In this document: piece after piece, positions 1 through 10,228 of the stretch
Layout: each line of letters starts with the position of its first letter
Numbering within the stretch: the stretch's first letter is position 1
Source of the DNA: Charina bottae
Lineage: Eukaryota > Chordata > Lepidosauria > Squamata > Charinaidae
Direction of reading: 5' to 3'
DNA: 64,000 nt
Assembly: GCA_023362775.1 (NCBI GenBank)
Contig: JALMGJ010000005.1
Span: forward strand, 82,625,921 to 82,689,920
Translations under genes and position numbers: made by a program
Notes under the pieces: model-generated
What the model saw: only the letters and a program-made list of their open reading frames with translations
What the model was told of the DNA's origin: nothing
Database searches by the model: none

Positions 1-94
1 TTTTATTTGCCAGAATCTCTTTACTCACATTGGCTTCACGCATTAGACTAATCCACGATTTGTTTTAACTATGGTTTGTTGAGTAGTTATCATA

Positions 95-426
95 AGGTAA
101 AGGTTCCCCCCGCACATTTGTGCAGTCGTGTCTGACTCTAGGGGCCGGTGCTCATCTCCGTTTATTAGCCGAAGAGCCAGCGTTGTCCGAAGACGCTTCT
201 GCGGTCATGTGGCCGGCATGATGCATGTGGAACGCTGTTACCTATCCACCAAAGTGGTACCTATTCATCTACTTGCATTTGCATGCTTTCGAATTGCTAG
301 GTTGGCAAGAGCTGGGGCGAGTGTGCGAGCTCACTCCGTCACGCGGGGCTAGGGATTCAAACCTCCGAACTTGCAATCTTCCGATCGACAAGTCTGGCGT
401 CTTACCCGCTGAGCCACCCTTCCATG
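95..426 (-). repeat. tRNA-derived SINE, copy 1
   Basis: On the minus strand the element opens with a tRNA-like head. It has a box A of the form TGGCTCAGCGG and a box B of the form GTTCGAATC, the latter decayed in this copy, and ends in the GGTAAAGGTTCCCCC tail shared with copies at 26210, 35930 and 36872. A 9-bp target duplication GTTATCATA flanks it (86-94 and 427-435). This is a common squamate tRNA SINE type. I do not assign a database family name. Confidence 0.85.
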
Positions 427-435
427 GTTATCATA

Positions 436-1404
436 GTGTCTGTAATATTTACATAATATTTACAAGACACAGTAAATTGGATTCACGCCTCACATTAAAA
501 TCCAAACCAAGCAAAATATCTTATTGCTTAATGCAATGTTGAACACTGTTAGTGAATAGACCGTAACTCACTTAGGCTGGAAAACATGCTTAGATAACCT
601 CAGAAATGACAATGCCCTTTTGTTTCCAAGGTTTAGGCTAGGTTGAGAATTAGAAAAGGAACTGTGTGATTTCTCAATACCTTGAAAAGCTGCCTTTGGA
701 GCTTTCGTACAGCTGTGGGAGTTTTGTAGCCAGAACTTGGATAAAAAGCAGAAAAATATTACTGAGTATATTGCTATTAGAAAAAAAATCCCAACACTAT
801 CTGAACAAATTCTAACATAAAGGTCAACTATTACTATATAGTTTCCTCAAAAATAACACAGCATGATCCTAAGCATCCAAAGTGACAAAATGAATGTCCC
901 CAGAAGGGCAGGTATTACCTATCTATCCATTTAGAATTAAAATGAACTCCTACTGTATTCCAAATAGTCATCTTCTGGACCTTTTCAAGACCCCTCAAGC
1001 ATAATTTCAACCGTTTTGTGAGTGGCAAAAATGATTCCCCACCCACCCACGAACAAATTTACTACTTTCGACGTTCCTAGATACAAAGTGGTTGCCATGG
1101 AGACAAGTTAATTAGCGACCGCTTCTTGCTTTACCACCCCTTAGTACTATTTTAAAATGGGAGGGGGCGGCGGTTAATACTGTATTCACGGAATGCACAC
1201 CCCAAGCACGATCCTGTCATTTGTGAAGGTTTTTCTCTCCCCTGCTTAATGCTGTGTTATACACTCGTCCCTCCCACGCTGGCATGCTTCTTGACCATTT
1301 ATTTACAAAAACGAGGAATTGTCAGGGCGTGGGAACAAAATACGAGCCTGCTGCACATCAGATTCGGAACAATACCTGGCAGTTCGACTATTCCGAAACT
1401 AGAA
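436..1404. other. No gene seen (upstream flank of CpG island)
   Basis: A+T-rich unique-looking sequence with no open frame or repeat that I recognise. Its right end becomes gradually more GC-rich towards the island at 1440. Confidence 0.5.
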
Positions 1405-1411
1405 TATAAAA
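1405..1411 (+). promoter_or_regulatory. TATA-like box upstream of CpG island exon
   Basis: The sequence AATATAAAAGCG contains a TATAAAA match about 490 bp upstream of the ATG at 1902 and just before the CpG-rich block. Position and strand fit the candidate exon, but the distance is long for a single 5' UTR and the match may be chance. Confidence 0.25.
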
Positions 1412-1685
1412 GCGTGGGTTTGGTGCAGATCGAAGGCCTGTAGCAGCTAAGCGAGGACCTTCCCTCGCCGTGTTGCTTTGTTCCTCCAATACAGCCCCTT
1501 CTCCTCCGCCGTCCAGGTCTCTCTCTCGTTGTAGCACGTGCAGCGCTGCCGCCGCCCTTCCTCGCTCCTAGCCCTCCCCTCCGCCGCCCCGCCCTTTCCC
1601 GCCGCCCCGCCCTTTCTGCGTTCCAGCAAGCGCCAGAGCGCGCTTCTCGCGTAGAACGGCTTCCCAGCCGCCCCCTGAGCTGCTG

Positions 1686-1728
1686 CGGAGGAGGAGGAGG
1701 AGGAGGAGGAGGAGGAGGAGGAGGAGGA
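1686..1728 (+). repeat. GGA trinucleotide microsatellite
   Basis: About 14 uninterrupted GGA units lie inside the CpG island. Read on the minus strand they give poly-leucine or poly-proline runs in open frames, which are shadows of the repeat. Confidence 0.9.
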
Positions 1729-1901
1729 ACGGTCCGGGTCCGGGTCCGTGCGTAGTCCGCCCCCGAAGCTCGGTTTTTCGATAACGCCAAGCAGGAGCGC
1801 TGCACCTGGGAGACGAGCTTGGCGCCTTTCCGGACGGCTGCTGTGGGGAGGCGCGCTTGCAACAGGCAGCCAGCCGGTTGGTCAGCTCCGCCTCGGCCAA
1901 G

Positions 1902-2105
1902 ATGATCGGTGTTAACAGCATCAACAGCAGCGGCAGCGCTGGCCGCCTCCGGGCGCGCTCCATGTGCTCGGTGCGTTATGGGCGCAACTGCCGCGGCGTG
2001 GAGACCTTCTGCTACGGCTGGCCGCAGCGCTCGCGGACCCTCAAACCCGTCCTCTACACAGATCTGGTAGTCAACCGCCTGCAGAGCCGCAGAAAGAAAA
2101 AGCCG
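1902..2105 (+). CDS. Candidate first coding exon of an unidentified host gene
   Basis: An ATG in a reasonable context (GGCCAAGATGA) opens a frame of exactly 68 codons that ends in a lysine/arginine-rich stretch (QSRRKKKP) at CCG followed by GTAAGA, a strong 5' splice site, leaving phase 0. The predicted peptide is basic, with a small serine/glycine-rich start, several cysteines and an aromatic patch (VETFCYGWPQR), which looks like real coding composition. The frame also stays open upstream from a TTG at 1857. I do not recognise the protein and could not find a downstream exon in the window, so the rest would lie in intron-interrupted sequence or outside. On the opposite strand a frame from 1963 begins with a signal-peptide-like segment, so the strand call is not certain. 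Confidence 0.4.
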
Positions 2106-3290
2106 GTAAGATGTAAGGGCGAGGGTTGTGATGCTGCAGGTTTCCGGCGGCGCTCTGACGTTACCTTCTCATGCGGAGAAAGGTGGACGTCTTAGTACAA
2201 GGGAACAAGAGGGCGGTAGGCCGCTGGGCTGGGGTTGTGAGCACAACCTTCCTCACCGCTTGGTATTAGACTTCTCTCCAGCAATGCCCCGGCGAGTTGG
2301 GCTCCGCTGCGCTTTTGCGGGCACAAGCGCACGGTTTTGGAGCTGGGTCACAAAAGGAGATTCTTCCAAGGTAAATGCCAGCAAGCAAGCACGGGGCTCA
2401 AGACACGAAGAAAGCTGGTGGTACATTTGCAGGCTCTTTGGTGCATGGAATGTACACGGCCCGAATCTTTGCACATTAATTGATAAATGATGATAAATCC
2501 AAATAATAAATAATAAATTACCGTGAACCAGTGTGCACAGAATGGCAGCTTTTGTCAAGACTGTCCCCCTCCATCATTGTTGGTAGTCTAATAGGGTTCG
2601 TACTCTGTGTGGCGTCCGGCAGCCAGATACAGCCTTGTACAGCTTCCCTCAAGATTCGTCCCAGCGAGTATTATTTCTGAGGTCCATTTATTCAGAGCAC
2701 TTAATGAGTAAGTGGCAAGACCTAGCTTATCAAAAAACTTAAGTAGGCCAGACCTCATTAATACTTGGAGGGAAGATCAACTGAATCCTAGGGCCTGGGC
2801 TAGTCTGGGAAGTCAGAAAAAAAAGTCCTGAAAGAAAAGAGTGGCAACCACTTCAGTTATTGTTGCCAGGATAATTACACAGCTGACATTTTAATTTTTT
2901 TAAAAAACAATCATTTGGTCACCTCACCAGGACATGCGGTTGCATTACTTTGTGTAATGGATTGTTGTAAATTTCTGTGATATAGATCATGACTTAAATC
3001 AACCCAAAATCAAAACACTTAAAAACATTATTTAAAGAAATTTCCATTTTATAAATTACACATTTCCTGAAAAGGAAATTCCAGCATTCTAAATTGGTTA
3101 CTAAAGACCAAATTAAAAAACTGCAACTCACATGTATATCTCAGAGAACACAATCTCCTCATCCTTTCTACACAATTGTGGTAACTTGAAAGAGTGATGA
3201 CTAAAACGAATAGATTTCAGTTACACACCTCTGGGCAGATGCAAAGACAGACAAGGGTTACAGCTGAATATATAAAACTATCCTGTGTGT
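2106..3290. other. Intron-like or intergenic sequence
   Basis: Sequence after the splice donor. It is GC-rich for the first 350 bp, then A+T-rich. I see no exon or repeat that I can name. Confidence 0.4.
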
Positions 3291-3291
3291 A

Positions 3292-3292
<1 letters not shown>

Positions 3293-3328
<36 letters not shown>

Positions 3329-3500
3329 TTATTATTTTATATCCTGCCTTTATTATTATTATTTTTATAAACAGCTCAAGGCGGTGAACATACCTAATAC
3401 TCCTTCCTCCTCCTATTTTCCCCACAACAACAACCCTGTGAGGTGAGTTGGGCTGAGAGAGAGTGACTGGCCCAAGGTTGGATTGAGAGAGGGCATGGTA
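3293..3500 (-). repeat. ATT microsatellite and 3' half of an old SINE
   Basis: About 13 ATT units run into a minus-strand SINE-like body. Its diagnostic strings are CCCACAACAACAACCCTGTG and GAGTGACTGGCCCAAG, seen in MIR/CORE-like and squamate tRNA SINEs with a lysine-style body. The head is not preserved. Confidence 0.55.
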
Positions 3501-5140
3501 GCAAAGGAAGGCTGATTTTTTCTTCCATGGTAACTAATTCATGGGGACCATAATGCTGTCTTAAGAAAAAAAAATATGAGCAGTGAATTCTGCACTCTTT
3601 TTCTCTCTGGCTGCATAAAGATTTGGATGTGGAAGTATTAAACACCTAATGCTGTCATTCATCTCCACTCTTTTTCTGAGTGGCATGGCATTGCTGGTTG
3701 AACCTAGTGGGGCCAACCCTCTGCACATCCCTGTCAGGCCACCCAAAAAGAGGGCACAGAGTTTAATAGTTAGGCAGCAGTGGCAGGTGCTCCTCCAAGA
3801 AGAGTGTTATCCCCAAAGTGGGGGAGGGGCATCTCACAAGTCAGTGGAGCCTTCAAGGGAGAGAGCAGGTGATTTGTCAGGCAAGAGAATGATTATTTGC
3901 CCGATTCCATTTGCCAGTTGGAGAGAAAGGCTGAGGAGGAGGTAATTAGGCCTTTCCATGACTAACCACCTATTCTGTACCACCTAGAGATGAATGAACA
4001 GGCAGAGGTGACTGCAGCACTGAACTAATTCTCCCTGCTCTGGAAGCCGCCTCCAGAGCCCAGGAAAAAAGAGCTTCTGGAATGCATGTTTCAGGGGCCT
4101 GAAAGAGGCCCTTTTCTTATTTCTTTCAAGTTGAGCTGTAAGGGAAGGAAAAAGTATTGTCTACTGTTTTGTTTTTATTTATTTATTTATTTAATTTCTA
4201 TGACCGCCCATCTCCCCCCATGGGGAACTCTTTTCCTCATATCTCATCTTCTTTTCTTTCAATAAGCAAGTGGTAATCTTAATATTTTCATTTATTGTTC
4301 TTAATTGTGCCCTGCCTATATTGAGAGCAGAGCTATAGCTCTCAACAGTCTTGTGCTTACTGATTTCATGAAGAAATGCAGCAACATTGGGTTTTACTTT
4401 GGTATTCCATTCTTTTCTTAGTTATGGATTTGGGAGTGCCTCTAATAATTATCTGGCTTTTTATAATATAATTATAATGATATAATATAATTTTTGGTCA
4501 CACTAAGGAGTAAAGAAACCTTCAGGGATGTTGAACTCTGGATCATTTTGGGTGTGAAATAATGGAAGTTTCAGGAGTCCCACCATTCTACTGAAACTCA
4601 GAAACACTTGGCATCCATTGCACCTAGGCAGAACCTGAAGTTACATAAAATATTCCTCAGTAGTACTTGGCATCTATCACTGTGAATTGGCCCTGAAAAT
4701 TTATTCAGAGCCAGTGAGTATATTACAATACCTGTACTAGCATAATACATAAATAATATCCAATGTATTTACCTGTCATATTTGTACTAACTGAGGTTTC
4801 TGGGTAATCTTTAAAGGCAGCATCTTATGTAATGCACTGCAGTGTTGTCTAAGTGAGAATTAAGAGGGTATATCTAAAAGCACGTAATCATTTGGGGTGC
4901 CTATATGTATAGATAATTCCTTCCTCCTCCCATAGATGCAAGAGGTTGAAATGAGGAATAGTAGGGGAGGTAAAGCCTATCCTTTCCTTGAAGGAACTGC
5001 TTCTTTCTATCAGTCATTTCTGGTGCTGTGTGAGTGATGGCATAATCACTCTGCCAACTTAGACTTTTTCGTATTCTCTGTACCATTAGCAATTCTTTGC
5101 TAACCTATCCATTCCAAATTGAGAGTGATCTGAAATGAGG
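3501..5140. other. No gene seen; short L2-type tail near 4165-4230
   Basis: Mostly unique A+T-rich sequence. At about 4165-4230 a TTTA run is followed by GACCGCCCATCTCCCC, the minus-strand form of the L2 3' end found several times in the window. Short open frames here have no recognisable similarity. Confidence 0.45.
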
Positions 5141-5149
5141 AATAAAGAT

Positions 5150-5690
5150 TTGATTATGGGCCATCAAGTTGGTATTGACTATTGGTGACTACATAGATTG
5201 TAATGATACAGCCTAATGTGGTCCTTCAAGTCTTCCAGTACAGCCATTGCCACTGTAACTGATTTCATCCACCTTGCTGCTGGCCATCCTCTTCTCTTTC
5301 CTTTCACCTTTCCCAGCATTAGAGCTTTCTCCAGAGAGCTAGGTTTTCAAATAATGTGTTGGAAGTATGATAATTTGAGGCTAGTCCTTTGTGTCCCAAG
5401 TGAGAAGTCTGGGTTGATTTGTTCGATGATCTATTTGTTTGTTTTCTTGGTTGTCCATGGTATTCTCAGGAGTCTTCTCCAACATTAAATTTCAAAAGCG
5501 TCAATACTCTTTCTATCCTGTTCAGCTTTCATTTCCATAGACTATCACAGGGAATACCATTGCCCACACTGTTCTGATCTCTGTAGATATAGATATATCA
5601 CAGCATCTGAATATCTTTCCCAAGGCCTTCATGGCTACTCTACCAAGTTCTAGTCTGCAGTGTATTTCTTGACTGCATGCTCCTTTTGAT
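5150..5690 (-). mobile_element. Decayed RTE/BovB-like 3' region
   Basis: The left edge (GCCATCAAGTTGGTATTGAC) matches the BovB/Sauria-SINE style 3' end in reverse. The strings after it resemble the C-terminal RTE coding region, for example reverse translations around a locally inverted VHGILRSL motif. Many stops and indels make this an old, non-functional copy. Confidence 0.45.
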
Positions 5691-6910
5691 GGTTGATCCT
5701 AAAAGTGTAAAGTGATGCGCATTGGTGCCAAAAATCCTAACTACTCATACAAACTAATGCAATTGGAGCTAACAGATGAGGAAAAAGATCTTGGAGTAAT
5801 AGTAAACAGTTCAATGAAGGTGTTAACACAGTGTGCATCTGCTGTAAACAAGGCCAACAGCCTGTTAGGGATAATAAGAAATGGCAGTGAAAATAGAGAT
5901 AACAATATCATAATGCCCTTATATCAATCAATGGTGTGACTGGAACATTGTGTGTAGTTCTGGTCGCTGCACATCAAAAAGGATATGGTGGAGCTAGAAA
6001 AGGTTCAGAGGAGGGCAACTGATGATCAAGGGGCTGGGGCAGCTTCCCTATGAGGAAAGGTTATGATATTCTGGCTTTTTAGTCTAAAAAGGAGGCAAAT
6101 GAGAGGGGACATGATTGAGGGGTACAGAATTATGCATGGTGTGGGTAAAGTGGACAAGGAGATGCTATTTTCCCCTTCCCAAAATACTAGAACCAATTTC
6201 ACCCAATGGAATTGAATCCTAGAAGAATCAGGACAGACAAAAGGAAATATTTTTTTATACAACACATAATTAACCTTTGGAATTCCTACCACAAGATGTA
6301 GTGCTGGCTACCAGCTTGACTGGCTTAAAAAATGGGTTAGATCAGGGGTCGGCAAACTTTTTTATGCCGGGAGCCATTTTGACATGCTCGTGCACATTTT
6401 GAAATGCTCGAGAGCCAGGGGGCAGGGTTTGCGGGCGGGGGCCAATCGCGTGGAAGGGGGCGGGGTTTGCAGGCGGCAGCCAATCACATGGCTTATTGGG
6501 GCGGGTGGAAGGGTGAATCTGGATTTTGGGAGGGGCGGGGGAGAACCGGACCTGCCTGGCCTCTCAAGGCGGGGAGGCAAAGTGGGCTGTTGCGGAGGGC
6601 TGTGCAAATGCGTTTCTGGAATAGACCTGTTATTCTAATTATACTACGGCCCATAGAAATGTACAAAAATTAATTGCATTTTCTCTGGTTGAAGGAGTCA
6701 TGAGTGAGTGGAGTCCCGCTGGTTGGATCCGCTCAGCTGAAGCCTCACGGCCGCCGAACAACAAAAAGGCGCGGGAGGGAGGGAGGGAGAGCGGCCGGGA
6801 GGGAGGCGCTCCGGCCCTTCCCTCCAACCTCCCCGCCGTCCCGCCTCGTTCCCCAGGTTGGCGGGCGGCGCTCGGGAGCTGCGCTCGGGCTTCCTCGGCG
6901 GCGGCGGTGC

Positions 6911-7559
6911 TCAGGGATAGACGCGCGGGCCCGGGTAGGGCGCCCCGCCGCACCAGAAGTCGGGTGCCTGCGGCGTCTCCAGCAGCCAGAGTGGGCGTGG
7001 TGGGGTGGGCGCAGGCGGCGGCAGGCTCTGTCCGGCGGGCAGCCGGTAGTAGTGGCAGTCGCAGCCGCGCGCCGGGTCGTAGGGCGGCGCCAGGATGTCG
7101 AGGAAGGCGGCGGGGCCGCCCTCGGCCGCAATCTGGTGCAGGTTGTCCCGCTGCAGGGACAGCAGGCAGGGCGGCGCGGCGGCCGTGTAGAGGCGGTGCG
7201 AGCGCAGCAGGGCGCGCAGCCGGCGGGGGCCGGGCTGGGGGAGGTGTCGGTGTCCTGCCGCTCGGGCCCCCCTCCGGCCCCGGCTCCTCGGCGGCGTCCA
7301 GGCAGGCGATGCGCAGCGTGCCGTAGAGCACCTTGAGCAGCCCCTGCATGCCCGGGTGGTCATGCAGCGGGATGCAGGCGCCAGCGCGCAGCACGAAGAT
7401 GCCCATGCTGAAGCGCGCCGGCGCGCAGATGTGAATGTAGCTCACCGGCGGCTGCCACGGGCCCGGCACGGGAGAGATCCCGCTTGGCTGCAGCCCCAGG
7501 TCCTCGGCGCGCACCTGCCCCAGCAGCTCTCCCCACGTCCGGCGGGTGCCCATGCCAGA
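6911..7559 (-). pseudogene. ADO: Captured ADO (2-aminoethanethiol dioxygenase) fragment
   Basis: ADO is a non-haem iron thiol dioxygenase that oxidises cysteamine and N-terminal cysteines. The vertebrate gene is a single exon of about 270 codons. Here the minus-strand frame from about 7559 reads through LLGQVRAEDLGLQ, PVSYIHI and the iron-ligand motif IPLHDHPGMQGLLKVLYGT. After a frameshift between about 7260 and 7190 the second frame gives QRDNLHQI (third histidine ligand), FLDILAPPYDP, CHYYRL, WLLETPQ and a terminal PYPGPRVYP before a stop near 6911. The N-terminal 40 or so residues are missing and the middle loop is scrambled, so it cannot encode the enzyme. It sits wholly inside the hAT ends and is therefore a transposon-borne copy. 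Identity is from motif memory and I am fairly sure of it. Confidence 0.85.
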
Positions 7560-7600
7560 ATCCCCGCGACCCGGAGCCAGCGACTGTTCGGAGGGCCCCA

Positions 7601-7702
7601 GCGCGAACCCTGGGGAAGAAACAGACACGCTGATTGGTGGAGGCGTCCTTCCTTCTGAGCCTCCACCAATCAGCGTCTCTGTTTCTTCCCCAGGGTTCGC
7701 GC
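7601..7702. repeat. 44-bp-arm palindrome inside hAT A
   Basis: Arms 7601-7644 and 7659-7702 are inverted copies with a single mismatch, separated by a 14-bp loop. Each arm carries a CCAAT box (CCACCAATCAG) and, reading outward, a pyrimidine tract ending CCCCAG/G that looks like a splice acceptor. Confidence 0.9.
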
Positions 7703-7930
7703 CAAGCCTGCTGCTTCCGGAGACCGGCTTTCCGGATGTCGGGCGGCAGACAGAGAGAGAGAGCCAGAGCCGAGGGGCCAAAGAGCCAGATCTGGCTCAA
7801 GAGCCGCCATTTCCGACCCTTGGGTTAGATCAATTCATGGAAGTCCTGGGGATCAATGGCTATTAGCCTTGATGGCGGTACGACTGCCTCTAAAGGTCTG
7901 ACCTTGTTAGCCTGTTGTAAGGCTTTGAAG

Positions 7931-8168
7931 TCCTGACTGTTCCTCCAGGGGGGCTTTTGGGCCAGGCAGTTAGGTGAGCTCTGCTGGTGTTGGTGATGTG
8001 GTTTTGTTTTGGGAGTTATTGTTAATTAAGGCATCATGAGTTTGTACTTTCATGATGGTTTTAATCTTTGTGTGTTGCCCAGAATCATTGCTGTGAGATG
8101 GGTGACTCTATAAATTGTATATAAATATATAAATATAAATATAAATATAAATATAAATATAAATATAA

Positions 8169-8222
<54 letters not shown>
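7931..8222 (+). repeat. L2-like 3' tail and TAAATA/TA microsatellite
   Basis: A decayed L2-type 3' end (GTTTTAATCTTTGTG, then GCCCAGAATCATTGC and GAGATGGGTGAC) leads into repeated AAATAT units and a TA run at about 8119-8222. Confidence 0.55.
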
Positions 8223-8226
<4 letters not shown>

Positions 8227-8590
8227 AAAGAGAAGATTCTTGAGAGTCCCTTGGACTGCAAGGAGGTCAAATCAGTCAATCCTAAAGGAAATCAACCCTG
8301 ACTGCTCATTGGAAGGACAGATACTGAAGCTGAAGCTCAAATACTTTGGCCACCTAATGCGAAGAGAGGACTCAACTGGAAAAGACCCTGATGCTGGGAA
8401 AGACTGAAGGCAAAAGGAGAAGGGGACGGCAGAGGATGAGATGGTTAGATAGCATCACCGATGTAACAAACATGAATTTGAGTAAACTCCAGGAGACAGT
8501 GGAGGACAGGAAGGCCTGGCGTGCTGTGGTCCATGAGGTCACGAAGAGTCGGACACGACTAAACGACTGAACAACAACAAAATAAATTGT
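8223..8590 (+). mobile_element. BovB (RTE) LINE 3' end
   Basis: Plus-strand reading gives the BovB ORF2 C-terminus: SILKEINPDCSLEGQ, KLKYFGHLMRRED, and the terminal CCATGAGGTCACGAAGAGTC region ending in AACAACAACA. It has frameshifts and no upstream RT, so it is a 5'-truncated copy. Confidence 0.8.
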
Positions 8591-8599
8591 ATAAATAGT

Positions 8600-9689
8600 C
8601 AGTCAGTCAATTAATCTGGGGGATTAGTAAACCTCCTTGTGCAGTTGGTTGGCCACTGTCAGAACAGACTGCTAGACTGACAGGCCAGGGGTCCCATCCA
8701 GTAGAGTACTGTTTATGGTCTTAGGTTTTAAAAGGGGAAATGTATCTACCGCTTCAATATCTTTATTGGCAGTTCTAAGGCTGGTGGTTTGACTTTCTTT
8801 ATATTTAATTTTAGTCCCATCTTTTCACTGTGCTCTGTGACTTGTATTACTAGAGCTTGCAGATCCTTTGCATTTTCATCTATCAAAGTAATGTCATCAG
8901 CATTACTCAGGTTATTTTATATATTTTATTAAAATGTTTATATATTTTATATAATTTTAAAAATTATTAAAACTTTTTAAAAAGAAGATAAAACCAATAC
9001 AAGCTAATATAAAGTAAAAAAGGGAAAATAAAAAAATGAAAGCAGAGAAAGAAAAAAGTGCAAGAAAAGAAAAAAGTTAAAGGAAAATAGAAAGGAAAGA
9101 AAAAAGATACAAAGCAGTGTTTCCAATATTCTTCACAGCAGTTATAAGTGCAATTATGTTTTAAGCTCTCACTCTAAAATTATATCATAATACTCTTCTT
9201 TCTATAATATATCATAGCTTAGGTTATTGATGTTTCTTCCTCCACTTTTAAAACCACACTCATCTTCCAAATCAGTTTCCCTTAATATATAGTCAGTATA
9301 TACTGTAGGTTGAATAAATAAGGGGAGCATATACATCCTTGTCTCACTCCTGTGCCAGTTTGCTTCACTTCTTTGCCAGTCTGCTTCACCATGTTGTGTC
9401 CTTACTATGGCTTCCTGACCTGGATATAGGTTTCATGTGAGGACAAGATGTTCTGGGATTCCCATTTTTCTAAGCACATTCCACAGCTAAGTGGAATAAA
9501 GTTTCTAATAAACTCAAGGAAATGAATGGCAGATCTATATGGGGAGAAAGGGTTTCTTACCTCTTTTTCAATGGAATACTTTATCCTACTTTCATATTGA
9601 AGGTTGTTAGATATAAGTTTCTATCTCTATAAGCTGCTTGCTAAGTCAGAGTAATTTTCTTTAGACCATTGATATGTGTTTTTGAGATG
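8600..9689 (-). mobile_element. Old RTE LINE relic with nested L1 3' fragment
   Basis: The minus strand at 8770-8910 reads an RT segment (ADDITLIDENAKDLQALV, then EKMGLKLNIK) of RTE/BovB type. It resumes after 9229 with decayed flanking ORF2. A short CR1-type tail lies near 8640-8710. Nothing is intact. Confidence 0.5.
8917..9220 (-). mobile_element. L1 3' end fragment inserted in RTE relic
   Basis: A T/A-rich minus-strand L1 3' UTR like those at 32640 and 55860, with a reversed poly(A) on the left. It is flanked by AGGTTATT at 8909-8916 and 9221-9228, which splits the RTE reading, so insertion order is clear. Confidence 0.7.
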
Positions 9690-10096
9690 TACTCATAGTA
9701 GTATAGAGTTGGAAGGAACCTAAGGGGTCAAGTCCAACCCCCTGCACACTGCAGGATTTACTACACCAAGGGTCGGAAATGGCGGCTCGCGAGCCAGATG
9801 CGGCTCTTTGGCCCCTTGAGTGTGGCTCTTCCGCAGCTGAACTCACCCACGCCCCTTCCACGCGATTGGATCCCGCCCCCAAACTCTGATGGCCGGCGCT
9901 GCAGGAGGGCGATTGATTCTTCCTCCTCCCGCCCTCGGGAGCCTTCCAACTTTTGCCAGAGCCGGGCAGTGCTTCTTCGAGGTCGGCGGGTGGGGAAGTT
10001 GGTTGGTCGCCGCCGCCGCCTCTTCCTCCGCCCGCGTTGCAACGGCCGCCGCCGCCCCCCCCGAAGCGCTCGCCAGGCAGGCAGGAGAGCGTCGCC

Positions 10097-10228
10097 ATGC
10101 TGGGCACGCTGCGAGAGGAGACAGCGCAGCTGCTGGGCGACTACCTGCAGCACCGGCTGGGGGACGCGGCGCTGCCCCCCAGCCGCACGGCCGAGACGCT
10201 GCGGCGGGTGGCCGACGAGCTGGAGAGG
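10097..10228 (+). pseudogene. BCL2L10: Captured BCL2L10 (NR-13)-like first-exon fragment
   Basis: Forty-four codons from an ATG in a good context (GTCGCCATGC) read MLGTLREETAQLLGDYLQ, then HRLGDAALPPS, and end in ETLRRVADELER. This is the N-terminal BH4-like start of the avian NR-13/BCL2L10 family of BCL-2 regulators, which share a leading LxEETxxLLxDYxQHR and ALPPS pattern. The preceding 130 bp (GCC-rich) look like the cognate 5' UTR. After codon 44 the sequence jumps abruptly into the 118-bp repeat, so the BH3, BH1 and BH2 regions are absent and no functional protein is possible. Recognition is from memory of the chicken protein. Confidence 0.75.

Larger units (their letters stand above)
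1440..2120 (+). promoter_or_regulatory. CpG island, probable host promoter and first exon
   Basis: This stretch is CpG-rich, unlike its A+T-rich surroundings, and it is not bounded by transposon ends or target duplications, unlike the CpG-rich hAT interiors elsewhere. It contains GC-box-like strings, a GGA triplet run and the candidate first exon. I read it as an ordinary vertebrate CpG-island promoter. Confidence 0.6.
6343..7822 (+). mobile_element. Non-autonomous hAT element A (carries ADO sequence)
   Basis: The element starts CAGGGGTCGGCAAAC and ends CCGACCCTTG, imperfect terminal inverted repeats of the hAT-Charlie type. It is flanked by a perfect 8-bp duplication GGTTAGAT (6335-6342 and 7823-7830) inside a CR1. 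The first 70 bp are A+T-balanced, then come two units of the CCAAT/GC-box minisatellite. The interior is CpG-rich and includes most of an ADO coding region on the minus strand and a 44-bp-arm palindrome. No transposase is present, so mobility would depend on an enzyme encoded elsewhere. Elements B, C and D share both ends. Confidence 0.9.
5700..7930 (+). mobile_element. CR1 LINE 3' portion, split by hAT element A
   Basis: The frame at 5712-5939 gives the CR1 ORF2 C-terminus (DLGVIVNSSMKVLTQCASAV, then NKANSLLGIIRNG), followed by decayed PHLEYCVQFW and the terminal region. It resumes after the hAT insertion at 7823 (GGTTAGATCAATTCATGG) into the CR1 3' UTR. It is 5'-truncated and has several stops, so it is a dead copy. 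Confidence 0.8.

Noticed and set aside
1299..1862. Minus-strand frame with poly-proline
   Set aside because: The proline run is the GGA microsatellite read in reverse, and the rest has no similarity I can name.
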